A DNA stretch of 5,930 nucleotides. Origin: Gammaproteobacteria bacterium. GTDB lineage: Bacteria; Pseudomonadota; Gammaproteobacteria; Granulosicoccales; Granulosicoccaceae. Positions within the stretch are counted from its first letter, which is position 1. Every line of letters begins with the position of its first letter. The stretch lies in contig DOIU01000355.1 of the NCBI GenBank assembly GCA_003511825.1, positions 1 through 5,930 of the forward strand. The letters are read 5' to 3'. Below, one piece after another: positions 1 to 5,930 of this stretch. The notes below the pieces were generated by a model. The model did no database searches, had not been told where the DNA came from, and worked only from the letters and a program-made list of their open reading frames with translations. A program made the position numbers and the translations under genes.

Positions 1-340
1 CCATGTAGTGGGTGTCGTTAGGCACGCTGCCATAGAAAGACCGCGTATCGCCAAAGAAGCGTGTCGCTCTGAATTCAAGATCGATGTGATCGTTGGCGTC
101 AAAGGTGAGGGCGGCTTGTGCCATGCCACTGTCATCGTCGAGGCTGAAGATGCCCAGCACGCTGGGGCTCCAACGATCCAAAGGTTCATTCCAGATGCTG
201 CGCAGCCAGAGGCTGTCTGCAACAAAGGGTTCTTCGTTGTCGGTATAAAAGCGCCGTAAATCCCACAGCTGTGGAGCGAGTTCGGGGCGCTCGTCCAAGA
301 GTGAATGCCAGAGCGCCTGCTGCGCACTGTTGGCTGCGAG

Positions 341-343
341 TTA
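341..343 (-). other. In-frame TAA nonsense codon in the barrel gene
   Basis: On the coding strand the frame reads HLEYHHS, then TAA, then LAANSAQQALWHSLLDE and stays open for 113 more codons to the window edge. One base change from a sense codon such as CAA, GAA or AAA would explain it. TAA is also the normal stop of the kinase and regulator genes here, so recoding is not suggested. Confidence 0.8.
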
Positions 344-627
344 GGAGTGATGATACTCAAGGTGGGTGCTGATGTCGGTATCACTCGTATAGGAGAGTCC
401 CACGCTGCTTTGGAGGCGTAGGCGTTGTCGCTCTGTGTCCACTTGCGATGTGATGATATTTGCAAGTGCGTTACCAGGGCTTGTCTCTGCCACATACTCG
501 CTGAACAAATTGCGGCGATCGCTGAGTGCAAATTCGGCGTAGGCGAGCCATTTGTTGGTGACGACCACGCTACTGCTTAAGCCGATTGCGCTGCTCGTGT
601 CGCGGTATACATAGCTGAGACGTGTGA

Positions 628-634
628 ACAACCT
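628..634 (-). other. Approximate site of the one-base frameshift in the barrel gene
   Basis: The coding strand reads GAT GCA GG-TTG TTC ACA CGT. Upstream of this point the frame starting at 1362 gives barrel sequence ending SLSSSADAG. Downstream, the sensible frame begins LFTRLSYVYRD. Adding one base after GG joins them without loss, so a single missing base is the simplest explanation. Before this point the downstream frame is closed by a TGA at 638-640, so the switch must lie between 637 and the stop of the first frame at 577, most likely at its upstream end. Confidence 0.75.
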
Positions 635-1358
635 GCATCAGCACTGCTGGACAGTGACAGGATCAGTCTGTTCTGCGGGTTGCTCCGTGGGAGATTCACG
701 CCGCTAAAACGCGCGTCGCTGAGTGGGTCATCAGCGCTCACGTTAATCTGCGGTGACAGAAACAGGCCGATACTCTGCTGTGCAAAGCTGTGGTCCACTC
801 GCACACCGACTGATCCCAGCCGGTTGTTGCGTCGACTGCGGGCATCGAAATCGGTTTCGTCAACCGCCACTCCTGATTTAAAGAAGTCTGTTGGGTTGTA
901 GCCGAAGGCGACACCGTAGCGCGCGTTTATCCGTCCAAGATCGAGGTGCGTGCTGTGTCCAAGCGGGTGACTGTAATACAACTCCTTGATATCAAGTTGG
1001 CTGTCGTCGCGAACGTGGTAGGTCACATCGTGCGTATACCGAGTCCTGAGTGTCATATCAGCAAGGCCGCGTCCTTTACCAAGCGGATGTTCACCTGTCG
1101 CCGTGACATTCGCGTAGACGCTGTGTGTCGTCTCGCCATCCGCGCTCGATGATGCTTGCAACTGTGAGCGCAACCGAATCTGCCACCGTTCAGCAATGCC
1201 GTCAGCGGTGCGCCTGTTGCTCAGCTGTCCGTCTTGCTCACTGGAGGTTTTGGTGTCTTCCAATATCGCATCTGGGATAAGGTCCAATGCATCCGCATAA
1301 GCTGTTTGGAGCGAGAGTACCACCAAGAGACAGGCAATCAATCGCTGTTGGTTACCCG

Positions 1359-1362
1359 TCAT
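1359..1362 (-). other. ATGA start/stop overlap between LolA-like gene and barrel gene
   Basis: The barrel ATG (1362-1360) shares bases with the TGA (1361-1359) of the LolA-like gene, the usual sign of translational coupling. The sequence before this ATG (CATCAGAGTCAGCC) has only a weak ribosome site, which fits re-initiation by ribosomes finishing the upstream gene. It supports choosing 1362 over an upstream alternative at 1404 inside the LolA-like gene. Confidence 0.8.
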
Positions 1363-2150
1363 GGCTGACTCTGATGGCGTGGCAGCCAGGATCGTTGGAA
1401 CCAATGGTCCGCGATATCCAAGTGCTCAAAGGTGTCAAAACGCATGCGTGTCACCTTCTTTCGATCCACGGCGTCGAGAATCAGGACTTCGGTAGGGCGG
1501 GTTGCGCCAAGCACCGACTCAAAGGCGCGGTAGTAAGCGACCTTCAGCCGTTGCCCACTGTGGCTGAAAAATTCACCTTTAATCGGGTAAAAATGGTCGG
1601 TACTTACCCAGTAACGGATTTTGGGGTAGGTGACGCGATCATTCGTCGATTCAAGTGCCAGTAGATAGCATTCTCGTTGCGTCTTACTCGCATCGCGGAT
1701 GGACTCAATTCCGAGGAGTTGACTTTGGTAATCTTTCGCAAAGTTACTGCTCATCACGTCACCGTTGGAGACCTGCCCCAGCAACCGCTGCTGTGGCGAT
1801 ATGCGGACGCTGGATTTGGCCGCGGGGTCATAAAACCACAGATCTTGAGCATTGCGCAGAATCAATTTGCCGCGGTCTTTGCGCGGTGCCTCGATATCCA
1901 CCAAGGTTCGATAGAGGCCGCTGGATTCTTCTGGTTTGGAGTAGACAGTGACCCGCATCTCGTCACTCACGCGTCCTTGTTGGTAGTCCGTGATGTCAAT
2001 AGACATGCGGTAGCTGCCGGGCGGGTTTCTCACCTGGTCAGAGCGCATCACAATGGTGTGCGCGTCAGGGACAGAGTTTGCGTTTGTCGCGGGTGGCAGT
2101 GCGGCGATTAGCATTATTGTAAGGGCGTGTCGGAGTCGTTGAGTCATCAT
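1359..2150 (-). CDS. Periplasmic LolA-like protein (outer membrane lipoprotein-sorting family, COG2834/PF17131 type)
   Basis: Predicted exported protein of 263 residues with a basic N-terminus, a hydrophobic stretch at about 9-20 and a likely signal peptidase I site near ATNA-NS (residue 24). The mature part reads as the half-barrel LolA/LolB-like fold. It has alternating beta strands (SYRMSIDITDY, RVTVYSKP) and the family hallmark at about 91-140: KLILRNAQDLWFYDP, then SVRISPQQRLLG and SSNFAKDY. Later come paired strands around KIRYWVSTDHFYPIKGEFF (178-196). Members of this family commonly sit beside FtsX-type permeases or MMPL exporters and are thought to carry a hydrophobic ligand across the periplasm. 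No lipobox Cys follows the signal peptide, so it should be soluble. The start has two adjacent ATGs (2150 and 2147); AAGAGG lies 8 bases before the first. It follows the permease by 18 bases and overlaps the next gene by ATGA. Ligand unknown. Confidence 0.88.
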   Translation of the reverse strand: MMTQRLRHALTIMLIAALPPATNANSVPDAHTIVMRSDQVRNPPGSYRMSIDITDYQQGRVSDEMRVTVYSKPEESSGLYRTLVDIEAPRKDRGKLILRNAQDLWFYDPAAKSSVRISPQQRLLGQVSNGDVMSSNFAKDYQSQLLGIESIRDASKTQRECYLLALESTNDRVTYPKIRYWVSTDHFYPIKGEFFSHSGQRLKVAYYRAFESVLGATRPTEVLILDAVDRKKVTRMRFDTFEHLDIADHWFQRSWLPRHQSQP

Positions 2151-2168
2151 GGTAGGTACCTCTTGGAA

Positions 2169-3554
2169 TCAGTGATGTCGTAAGGCGTCAACGATGGGCA
2201 TGCGTGCTGCGCGGTTTGCCGGTGGCAGAGAAGACAGCGCTGTCACTATGATCATGCCCAGCCCGATGCCCAACGGCATGATGGGGTTGGCGTATAAGTT
2301 GAGCATTAACGGCTGCGGGATGGTATTGCTAGGTGGTGTCCAACTAAAGCCCGACAAATTGACCAGTGTTTCGACGATCATGCCCAGTGATAAACCAAGC
2401 GCGGCGCCTAATACACCGAGGATGATGCCCTCCAGCACAAATTGCTCGCGAATGACCGAACGACGCGAGCCGATGGAGCGCAGTGTCCCAATTTCGTTGA
2501 ACCGTTCCATCACGCTCATGGAAAGATTGTTCACGATGGTGAAGACCACGACGATGGCGATCACAACGCTGATAAAGCCGAAGATGGTTGAGAACATGGC
2601 GGTGATGCGTGAGTAAGTCACGTTGAAGTCGGTGAACCCTTTGACCTCCAGTGGCCAGGCCTGCGCGTCAATCAGCGTGCGCAGGTGTGCGACTGTGTCT
2701 TCCATGTCAGTGGTATGGTGCAGCTGGATAATCAGGGTGGTGACTCGCTGCTCATCCTGGCCATAGACCAATTGCTGCGCCATCGGCAGTGGCATGGCGA
2801 CAAAGCGGTCGTCCACCGCTTTTTGCGCCTGCGCCTGGGCGCTGAGTACCGGGAGGCGGATGATATTGGGCGCGCCGCTGGCGGCAGCACCGAGTAAATC
2901 GATGGTGGCAGGGAAGCGGGGTAAGGACTGCGCCGAGGCGTCAACTTCTAGCTGTAGATCCGCGATTTCTGGATCGATGGCACCAGTGTTGTCGGGCACA
3001 GGGGTGGGGGCGTCTGTACACCCGGCGATGTTTAGTTCATCGCAAAGGTTGAGTATTTTTGCCAAGCCTGTCCCAATAAACCCACCCTGAGCATCAGCAG
3101 GCAACGGGAACGCGCTCGATTCACCGCTTGTGCCGTAATCGTTCCACATCCGCATGCGGGCGTGGTCTGCGGGATTGAGTCCAACACCGACGAAGGTTTG
3201 TGAGCTGTTTTCGGCGTAGTTCCCGGCAATGCCGCCAATGGATAAGGTGGGCGTAATGACGGCGATGCGTTTCGCGAGTCTGTCGTCCCCTTGGAGTGTG
3301 TCTACGATACGCTGATAGTCAGCGATGTCATAGTCGGTCGCACGCCCCGCACCGTATTCAAAAAAGCCTTCGCGGTACAGATGAATCTGCCCAGACGTTC
3401 TGACGATGCCAGTCTCGATGCCTTGGTACACGGTATTCACAAAGCCACCAAACAAGCACAGTGCTAGGGTGCCGATCGACACTGTGATGAGTGTGATGAT
3501 CGATCGGCGTTTGTTTCTGAAGGTGCTTCTCGCCGCAAATAACGCGATGTTCAT
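2169..3554 (-). CDS. ABC transporter permease, FtsX/LolC/E/MacB-type
   Basis: Inner-membrane permease of 461 residues with the four-helix layout of the type VII (MacB/LolCDE) ABC exporters. TM1 is at about 18-40, a large periplasmic domain at about 41-320, TM2 at about 322-345, TM3 at about 372-398 and TM4 at about 425-445. Family marks include an amphipathic N-terminus with basic residues before TM1, the cytoplasmic coupling stretch MERFNEIGTLRSIGS at 349-363 after TM2, and the C-terminal motif PANRAARMPIVDALR. As only one permease gene is present, a homodimer is likely (inference), as in MacB, whereas LolC and LolE are separate genes. Its periplasmic domain contains Cys171 and Cys179 followed by a Pro/Asp-rich segment at about 181-200. 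Translation is coupled to the ATPase by ATGA; AAGAGG lies 8 bases before the ATG. Expected to extract or push a hydrophobic substrate towards the periplasmic partner. Confidence 0.94.
   Translation of the reverse strand: MNIALFAARSTFRNKRRSIITLITVSIGTLALCLFGGFVNTVYQGIETGIVRTSGQIHLYREGFFEYGAGRATDYDIADYQRIVDTLQGDDRLAKRIAVITPTLSIGGIAGNYAENSSQTFVGVGLNPADHARMRMWNDYGTSGESSAFPLPADAQGGFIGTGLAKILNLCDELNIAGCTDAPTPVPDNTGAIDPEIADLQLEVDASAQSLPRFPATIDLLGAAASGAPNIIRLPVLSAQAQAQKAVDDRFVAMPLPMAQQLVYGQDEQRVTTLIIQLHHTTDMEDTVAHLRTLIDAQAWPLEVKGFTDFNVTYSRITAMFSTIFGFISVVIAIVVVFTIVNNLSMSVMERFNEIGTLRSIGSRRSVIREQFVLEGIILGVLGAALGLSLGMIVETLVNLSGFSWTPPSNTIPQPLMLNLYANPIMPLGIGLGMIIVTALSSLPPANRAARMPIVDALRHH
3551..3554 (-). 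other. ATGA start/stop overlap between ATPase and permease
   Basis: The permease ATG (3554-3552) overlaps the ATPase TGA (3553-3551). This implies coupled translation and matched subunit amounts of an ABC complex. An AAGAGG ribosome site lies 8 bases upstream within the ATPase end. Confidence 0.88.
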
Positions 3555-4255
3555 TGGGGTACCTCTTGTCGTTTGATGTCAGTCAGTTGTCCGTCGACCA
3601 GGTGATACACCTCGTCAGCCATGGCGATCAGGTCTGGGTCATGGGAGGAGAACACGAACGTCGTATTGAACTTGCGTTGCATCTGTTGCATCAGTGCGGT
3701 GACGTCTCGACTGGTCTGGCTGTCAAGATTGGCCGTGGGTTCATCGGCGAGAACCACCGTGGGTTGCTTGACTAAGGCGCGTGCAATGGCAACGCGCTGG
3801 CGCTGGCCGCCGCTGAGCTCGTTGGGTTTGTGCTGTGCGCGATCGTACAACCCCACGGCGTCCAGCACGTCGGTGACCCGTTCTTGGCGTGCGGCCTTAG
3901 GCAGACCCATTAAGTGCAGCGGGTATTCCACGTTCTCGTAGACATTCAGTACGGGGATGAGGTTGAAGTTTTGAAAAATGTAGGCGATGTGTCTGCATCG
4001 AAAGTCAGTGAGTTGTGTGTCACTCAATTCATCAAAGCGTTGCCCCAACATGTCAACCGAGCCCTGGCTTGGCTTATCGATCGCACCCAACAGGTTGAGT
4101 GCGGTGGTTTTCCCGCTGCCAGATGGACCAGTGACAAAGGTGAAAGCGCCGGCTTTGACCTCAAGGTTCAGCGCCGACAATGCAGTGACTTGAACCGAGC
4201 CGAGTAAGTAGTGCTTGCTGACATCGCGCAAGCGCGCGACAGTTTTGGTGTTCAT
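3551..4255 (-). CDS. ABC transporter ATP-binding protein, LolD/MacB type
   Basis: Cytoplasmic ATPase of 234 residues, the normal size for a stand-alone LolD-like subunit, that powers the FtsX-type permease encoded next. All motifs are present: Walker A GPSGSGKT at 43-50, Q-loop Gln95 in YIFQNFNLIP, signature LSGGQRQRVAIARAL from 147, Walker B VVLADEP at 167-173 with Glu172, D-loop NLD at 176-178, and switch His205. The FQNFNLIPVLNVYENVE stretch is typical of the LolD/MacB/FtsE group, which drives mechanical rather than classic import transport. The ATG at 4255 is preferred over a TTG at 4309 because conserved family sequence begins right after it; its ribosome site is weak. Its stop overlaps the permease start in ATGA (3551-3554), so the two are co-translated. 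The substrate cannot be read from the ATPase. Confidence 0.95.
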   Translation of the reverse strand: MNTKTVARLRDVSKHYLLGSVQVTALSALNLEVKAGAFTFVTGPSGSGKTTALNLLGAIDKPSQGSVDMLGQRFDELSDTQLTDFRCRHIAYIFQNFNLIPVLNVYENVEYPLHLMGLPKAARQERVTDVLDAVGLYDRAQHKPNELSGGQRQRVAIARALVKQPTVVLADEPTANLDSQTSRDVTALMQQMQRKFNTTFVFSSHDPDLIAMADEVYHLVDGQLTDIKRQEVPQ

Positions 4256-4403
4256 CCGATAACCCGTGAAATCAAGTATGGATGAAGTGTAGGCGGGGGG
4301 AGCACGCAAAGCGTTTCAGCGACGTGGCAAGGTGTGAGCATGTGCAACAGGATGCTGTCACACTTGTTACAACTTCGCGCGCGAGGCGCGGCCTGAGCGA
4401 ATG
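4256..4403 (-). promoter_or_regulatory. Intergenic region expected to hold the promoter of the ABC operon
   Basis: This 148-base gap separates the kinase stop codon from the ATPase start and is the only sizeable non-coding stretch in the window. It is the natural place for an operon promoter. I could not find a convincing sigma-70 pair: TACACT (rc of 4286-4291) could serve as a -10, but the hexamer 17 bases upstream is a poor -35, as would suit an activator-dependent promoter. A C-rich run on the coding strand (rc of 4295-4300) and a paired TGTNACA repeat lie upstream of the start. A GC-rich stretch just after the kinase stop is not a clear terminator, so read-through from the regulator-kinase genes is possible. 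Confidence 0.45.
4356..4371. promoter_or_regulatory. Paired TGTNACA repeat, candidate response-regulator box
   Basis: Seen directly: TGTCACA, two bases, TGTTACA on the plus strand (TGTAACA-AG-TGTGACA on the coding strand). Each seven-base unit is its own inverted repeat, so the site is both a direct and an inverted repeat, with 9 bases start to start. OmpR-family regulators often bind tandem half-sites with roughly one-turn spacing, and the GTTACA part matches the end of the RstA box as I recall it. The site lies 101 bases before the ATPase start. The binding protein is inferred from position only; the adjacent regulator is the obvious candidate. Confidence 0.4.
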
Positions 4404-5666
4404 TTACTCAGCGAAGGGAAGGCGAAGTGTGGCAGTGGTGCCTTGGCCGACAACGCTGTCTAGGGTCAGAGAGCCACCATGGGCCTCAGCAATGGCTCTC
4501 GCGACGTAGATACCCAGTCCAGAGCCGCCGGTGTGGCGGGTACGGGACGCATCGGGGCGATAGAAGGGGGTGCCGAGGCGGGCGAGGGTGTCGGCGTCAA
4601 TGCCTGGCCCTTGGTCACTGACACCGAGCAAAACCTGGCCGGCGTGTTGATTCAGTGTGATGTGGACACGATGCCCCTCACCGTAGGTGAGGGCGTTGTC
4701 GATCAAGTTTTTGAGCAGCAGTGTGATACGCATAGGGTCTAGCTGAAGTTGAACAGTCGAAGTGGGCGTCGTCAGCTGCAATTGAGGCTGATCGACTTCG
4801 GCGACAATCTGCTTGAGCAAGGTGATCAGGTCGGTGTCTTCCCGTTGCAGGGCATCATTGCTCAGCGTTAGCCGCTCGGCATCCAGGAGTGTTGTGACCA
4901 AGCTGCTCAACCATGCCAAAGACTGGCACAGCCGTGACTTTATAGCCGTATCCTTAACCATTTCAGCCAATACCCGTGCTTGAGTGAGGGGGCTGCGCAA
5001 CTCGTGGCTCACCGCCAGCAACAGGTCGTTTTTGGCCTCCAGCATATGCTGTATTTTACCGGCCATGATGTTGACGTTATCGACCAGCTCGCCGAGTTCA
5101 TCGCGGTTACCGGCGGCCAGACGGGCGCTGATATCGCCAGCGGCGATTTTTTTAACACCGTCATTCAGTGCATATATTGGCGAGAACAAGCGGTAGATAA
5201 TCACATAGGAGAGCGCGAGGATAGCGAGACTGGCCGCGATACCCACGATGAGAAACCTCTGCCCTTGGGTGCTTAGCGATGGGGCGAGATCGGAGAAGAT
5301 AATGCAACGTTGCGCCTCATGCATGACAACGGTCTTGCCCTTGATGGTGTAGTGGCCTGCGTGTGAGGGAATGCAACTGGGAAGCGCGCCGGGGTTCTCA
5401 GGGTGCCATGTGCCCCAACGGCTTGTTTCAGTGATGACCAGGAAGTTGCCAACCATGGATTGAATGCGCGCCATCGCTTGCTCGTCCCGGTCGTTGGGGA
5501 TCTGGCTGGCAATGCCCAGTAACAATTGACGCGGCAATACGTTATCGGGGCGCTCATCGGCCACGTGTTTAAACGTATTGATCGCTACCAGCAATAGGCC
5601 AATAGCGGTGGCGAGAAAGACAATAATCAAACGGGTGAACAGCGACAATCGCTTAAGCGACTTCAT
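4404..5666 (-). CDS. Sensor histidine kinase (HAMP, HisKA, HATPase_c) paired with the upstream regulator
   Basis: Inner-membrane sensor kinase of 420 residues that would phosphorylate the adjacent response regulator. TM1 is at about 12-32, a periplasmic sensor domain at about 33-137, TM2 at about 138-160, HAMP at about 160-210, and the dimerisation helix carries the H-box SHELRSP with phospho-acceptor His221. The ATPase domain has the N-box LLKNLIDNALTYG (Asn320, Asn324), the G1 box DQGPGID at 351-357, the F-box TPFYR at 366-370, and the G2 box GGSGLGIYVA at 380-389. All catalytic boxes are intact. The start at 5666 is chosen because GGAG lies 7 bases before that ATG and the protein then begins with a short basic stretch before TM1. 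A longer reading from 5798 would add 44 residues with no membrane or kinase character, inside the regulator gene. The sensor domain holds Cys98, Cys121 and several histidines. It resembles the RstB/CpxA class in layout; the signal is unknown. Confidence 0.95.
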   Translation of the reverse strand: MKSLKRLSLFTRLIIVFLATAIGLLLVAINTFKHVADERPDNVLPRQLLLGIASQIPNDRDEQAMARIQSMVGNFLVITETSRWGTWHPENPGALPSCIPSHAGHYTIKGKTVVMHEAQRCIIFSDLAPSLSTQGQRFLIVGIAASLAILALSYVIIYRLFSPIYALNDGVKKIAAGDISARLAAGNRDELGELVDNVNIMAGKIQHMLEAKNDLLLAVSHELRSPLTQARVLAEMVKDTAIKSRLCQSLAWLSSLVTTLLDAERLTLSNDALQREDTDLITLLKQIVAEVDQPQLQLTTPTSTVQLQLDPMRITLLLKNLIDNALTYGEGHRVHITLNQHAGQVLLGVSDQGPGIDADTLARLGTPFYRPDASRTRHTGGSGLGIYVARAIAEAHGGSLTLDSVVGQGTTATLRLPFAE

Positions 5667-5930
5667 TGTCCGCTCCGGTGAAGAGGTAACCCAGTCCCCA
5701 GACTGTTTGGATAAAACGGGGCGGTTTGGTGTTATCGCCCAGTTTGTGCCGCAGCCGGCTGACCAGTGTGTCCACGGCGCGCGAATACAGCTCGGCATCC
5801 GTGCCGCGCAGCTTGGCGGTGAGTTCGTCGCGACTCCACTTTTTCCCTGGCGAGTTGTAGAACAAGGTCAGCAGTTCGTACTCCATGGTGGAGAGGTCCA
5901 ATCTTTCGCCATCTAGCCAGGCTTGGCGAT
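5653..5930 (-). CDS. OmpR/PhoB-family response regulator, C-terminal DNA-binding domain (5' part outside window)
   Basis: Transcriptional regulator of a two-component system. Only the last 91 codons are in the window, ending at TAA 5653-5655; the receiver domain and start lie beyond base 5930. The visible part is a complete winged helix-turn-helix of the Trans_reg_C type. It opens with a beta platform (WLDGERLDLS), followed by helix 1 (MEYELLTLF), the SRDEL turn and helix 2, a recognition helix around YSRAVDTLVSRLRHKLG, and the wing hairpin FIQTVWGLGYLF. The pattern LRG, SRAVD, SRLRHKL and GYLF is close to the RstA/CpxR branch as I remember it, but this is not enough to name the gene. It overlaps the kinase gene by 14 bases, so the pair is probably translationally coupled. 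It would bind DNA as a dimer on direct repeats after phosphorylation by that kinase. Family call is firm; targets are inferred. Confidence 0.93.
   Translation of the reverse strand, partial: RQAWLDGERLDLSTMEYELLTLFYNSPGKKWSRDELTAKLRGTDAELYSRAVDTLVSRLRHKLGDNTKPPRFIQTVWGLGYLFTGADNEVA
5673..5677 (-). promoter_or_regulatory. Ribosome binding site that fixes the histidine kinase start
   Basis: The coding strand reads CCGGAGCGGACAATG, placing GGAG 7 bases before ATG 5666, inside the last codons of the response regulator. It decides for the 5666 start over a longer upstream reading. Confidence 0.7.

Larger units (their letters stand above)
1..1362 (-). pseudogene. Predicted outer-membrane beta-barrel protein, broken by a frameshift and a stop (3' end outside window)
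   Basis: Last gene of the ABC operon. It starts at ATG 1362, overlapping the LolA-like stop as ATGA (1359-1362). The product begins with a signal peptide (MTGNQQRLIACLLVVLSLQTAYA) likely cut near Ala-Tyr-Ala at residue 23. Long runs of alternating polar and hydrophobic residues rich in Tyr, Arg and Asp follow, typical of porin-like barrels, with a recognisable stretch LGRINARYGVAFGYNPTDFF at 142-161. After codon 244 (Gly, 631-633) the frame slips by one base: the original frame ends at 577, while the neighbouring frame continues barrel-like sequence (LFTRLSYVYRDTSSAIG). That frame hits TAA at 341-343, and beyond it the same frame is open to base 2, still barrel-like, with RATRFFGDTRSFYGSVP near the edge. 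Summed pieces give at least 454 codons. Two lesions suggest a true pseudogene, though sequence error or strain-specific change cannot be excluded. Barrel function is inferred from composition; the exact family is not identified. Confidence 0.78.

Noticed and set aside
8..259. Open frame on the plus strand near the left edge
   Set aside because: It is antisense to the barrel gene, whose minus-strand frame is open here with barrel-like residues; the plus product has no recognisable features.
341..631. A separate small gene starting at TTG 631
   Set aside because: Its sequence continues the barrel gene in a neighbouring frame from the slip point; the reading as a frameshifted continuation explains it better than a new gene.
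1287..2616. Several plus-strand open frames opposite the LolA-like and permease genes
   Set aside because: They mirror the codon pattern of strong minus-strand genes, have no convincing ribosome sites and show no domain-like sequence.
4256..4309. Longer reading of the ATPase starting at a TTG at 4309
   Set aside because: The 18 extra residues are Pro/Ser-rich without family resemblance, and ATG 4255 starts right before conserved ABC sequence.
4332..4348. CRP-like site around TGTGAGCATGTGCAAC
   Set aside because: The left half TGTGA fits but the right half does not match TCACA, so it is kept only as a possible weak half-site.
4371..4403. GC-rich stretch after the kinase stop as a terminator
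   Set aside because: Pairing is limited to a few CGCG bases and no T-run follows in either direction.
5667..5798. Longer reading of the histidine kinase from 5798
   Set aside because: It lies within the well-supported regulator coding sequence, adds no kinase or membrane features, and the ATG at 5666 has a GGAG ribosome site at good distance.
1..5930. CRISPR arrays, tRNA or rRNA genes, insertion sequences, attachment sites
   Set aside because: No regularly spaced repeats, RNA-gene signatures, transposase sequence or terminal inverted repeats were seen; coding sequence fills nearly all of the window.

Overview
The window holds five intact or near-intact genes and one broken gene, all on the minus strand. 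Transcription therefore runs from high to low coordinates. It looks like a chromosomal segment of a Gram-negative bacterium, most likely a gammaproteobacterium. The grounds are a LolA-like periplasmic protein, a predicted outer-membrane beta-barrel, signal peptides, an OmpR-type regulator with a HAMP histidine kinase, and moderately GC-rich coding DNA. The genus cannot be named from what is here.

Layout in transcription order. (1) 5930-5653 is the DNA-binding domain of an OmpR/PhoB-family response regulator, cut by the window edge. (2) 5666-4404 is its sensor histidine kinase, overlapping the regulator end by 14 bases. (3) 4403-4256 is a 148-base intergenic region with no gene; it holds a paired TGTNACA repeat that could be a regulator box. 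(4) 4255-3551 is a LolD/MacB-type ABC ATPase. (5) 3554-2169 is an FtsX/LolC/E/MacB-type permease. (6) 2150-1359 is a periplasmic LolA-like protein (COG2834/PF17131 type). (7) 1362-1 is a predicted outer-membrane beta-barrel gene, broken by a one-base frameshift near 632 and an in-frame TAA at 341-343, and running off the window.

Genes 4 to 7 are packed as one operon: ATGA overlap, 18-base gap, ATGA overlap. They read as a dedicated trans-envelope route: ATPase and permease in the inner membrane, a LolA-fold carrier in the periplasm, and a barrel in the outer membrane. The two-component pair directly upstream and in the same direction is a plausible local controller. The substrate is unknown; a lipid, a lipoprotein or a hydrophobic toxic compound are the natural guesses from the families. 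The most notable features are this compact envelope module with its own regulator pair, the TGTNACA pair before it, and the apparently recent decay of the barrel gene while its partners stay intact.
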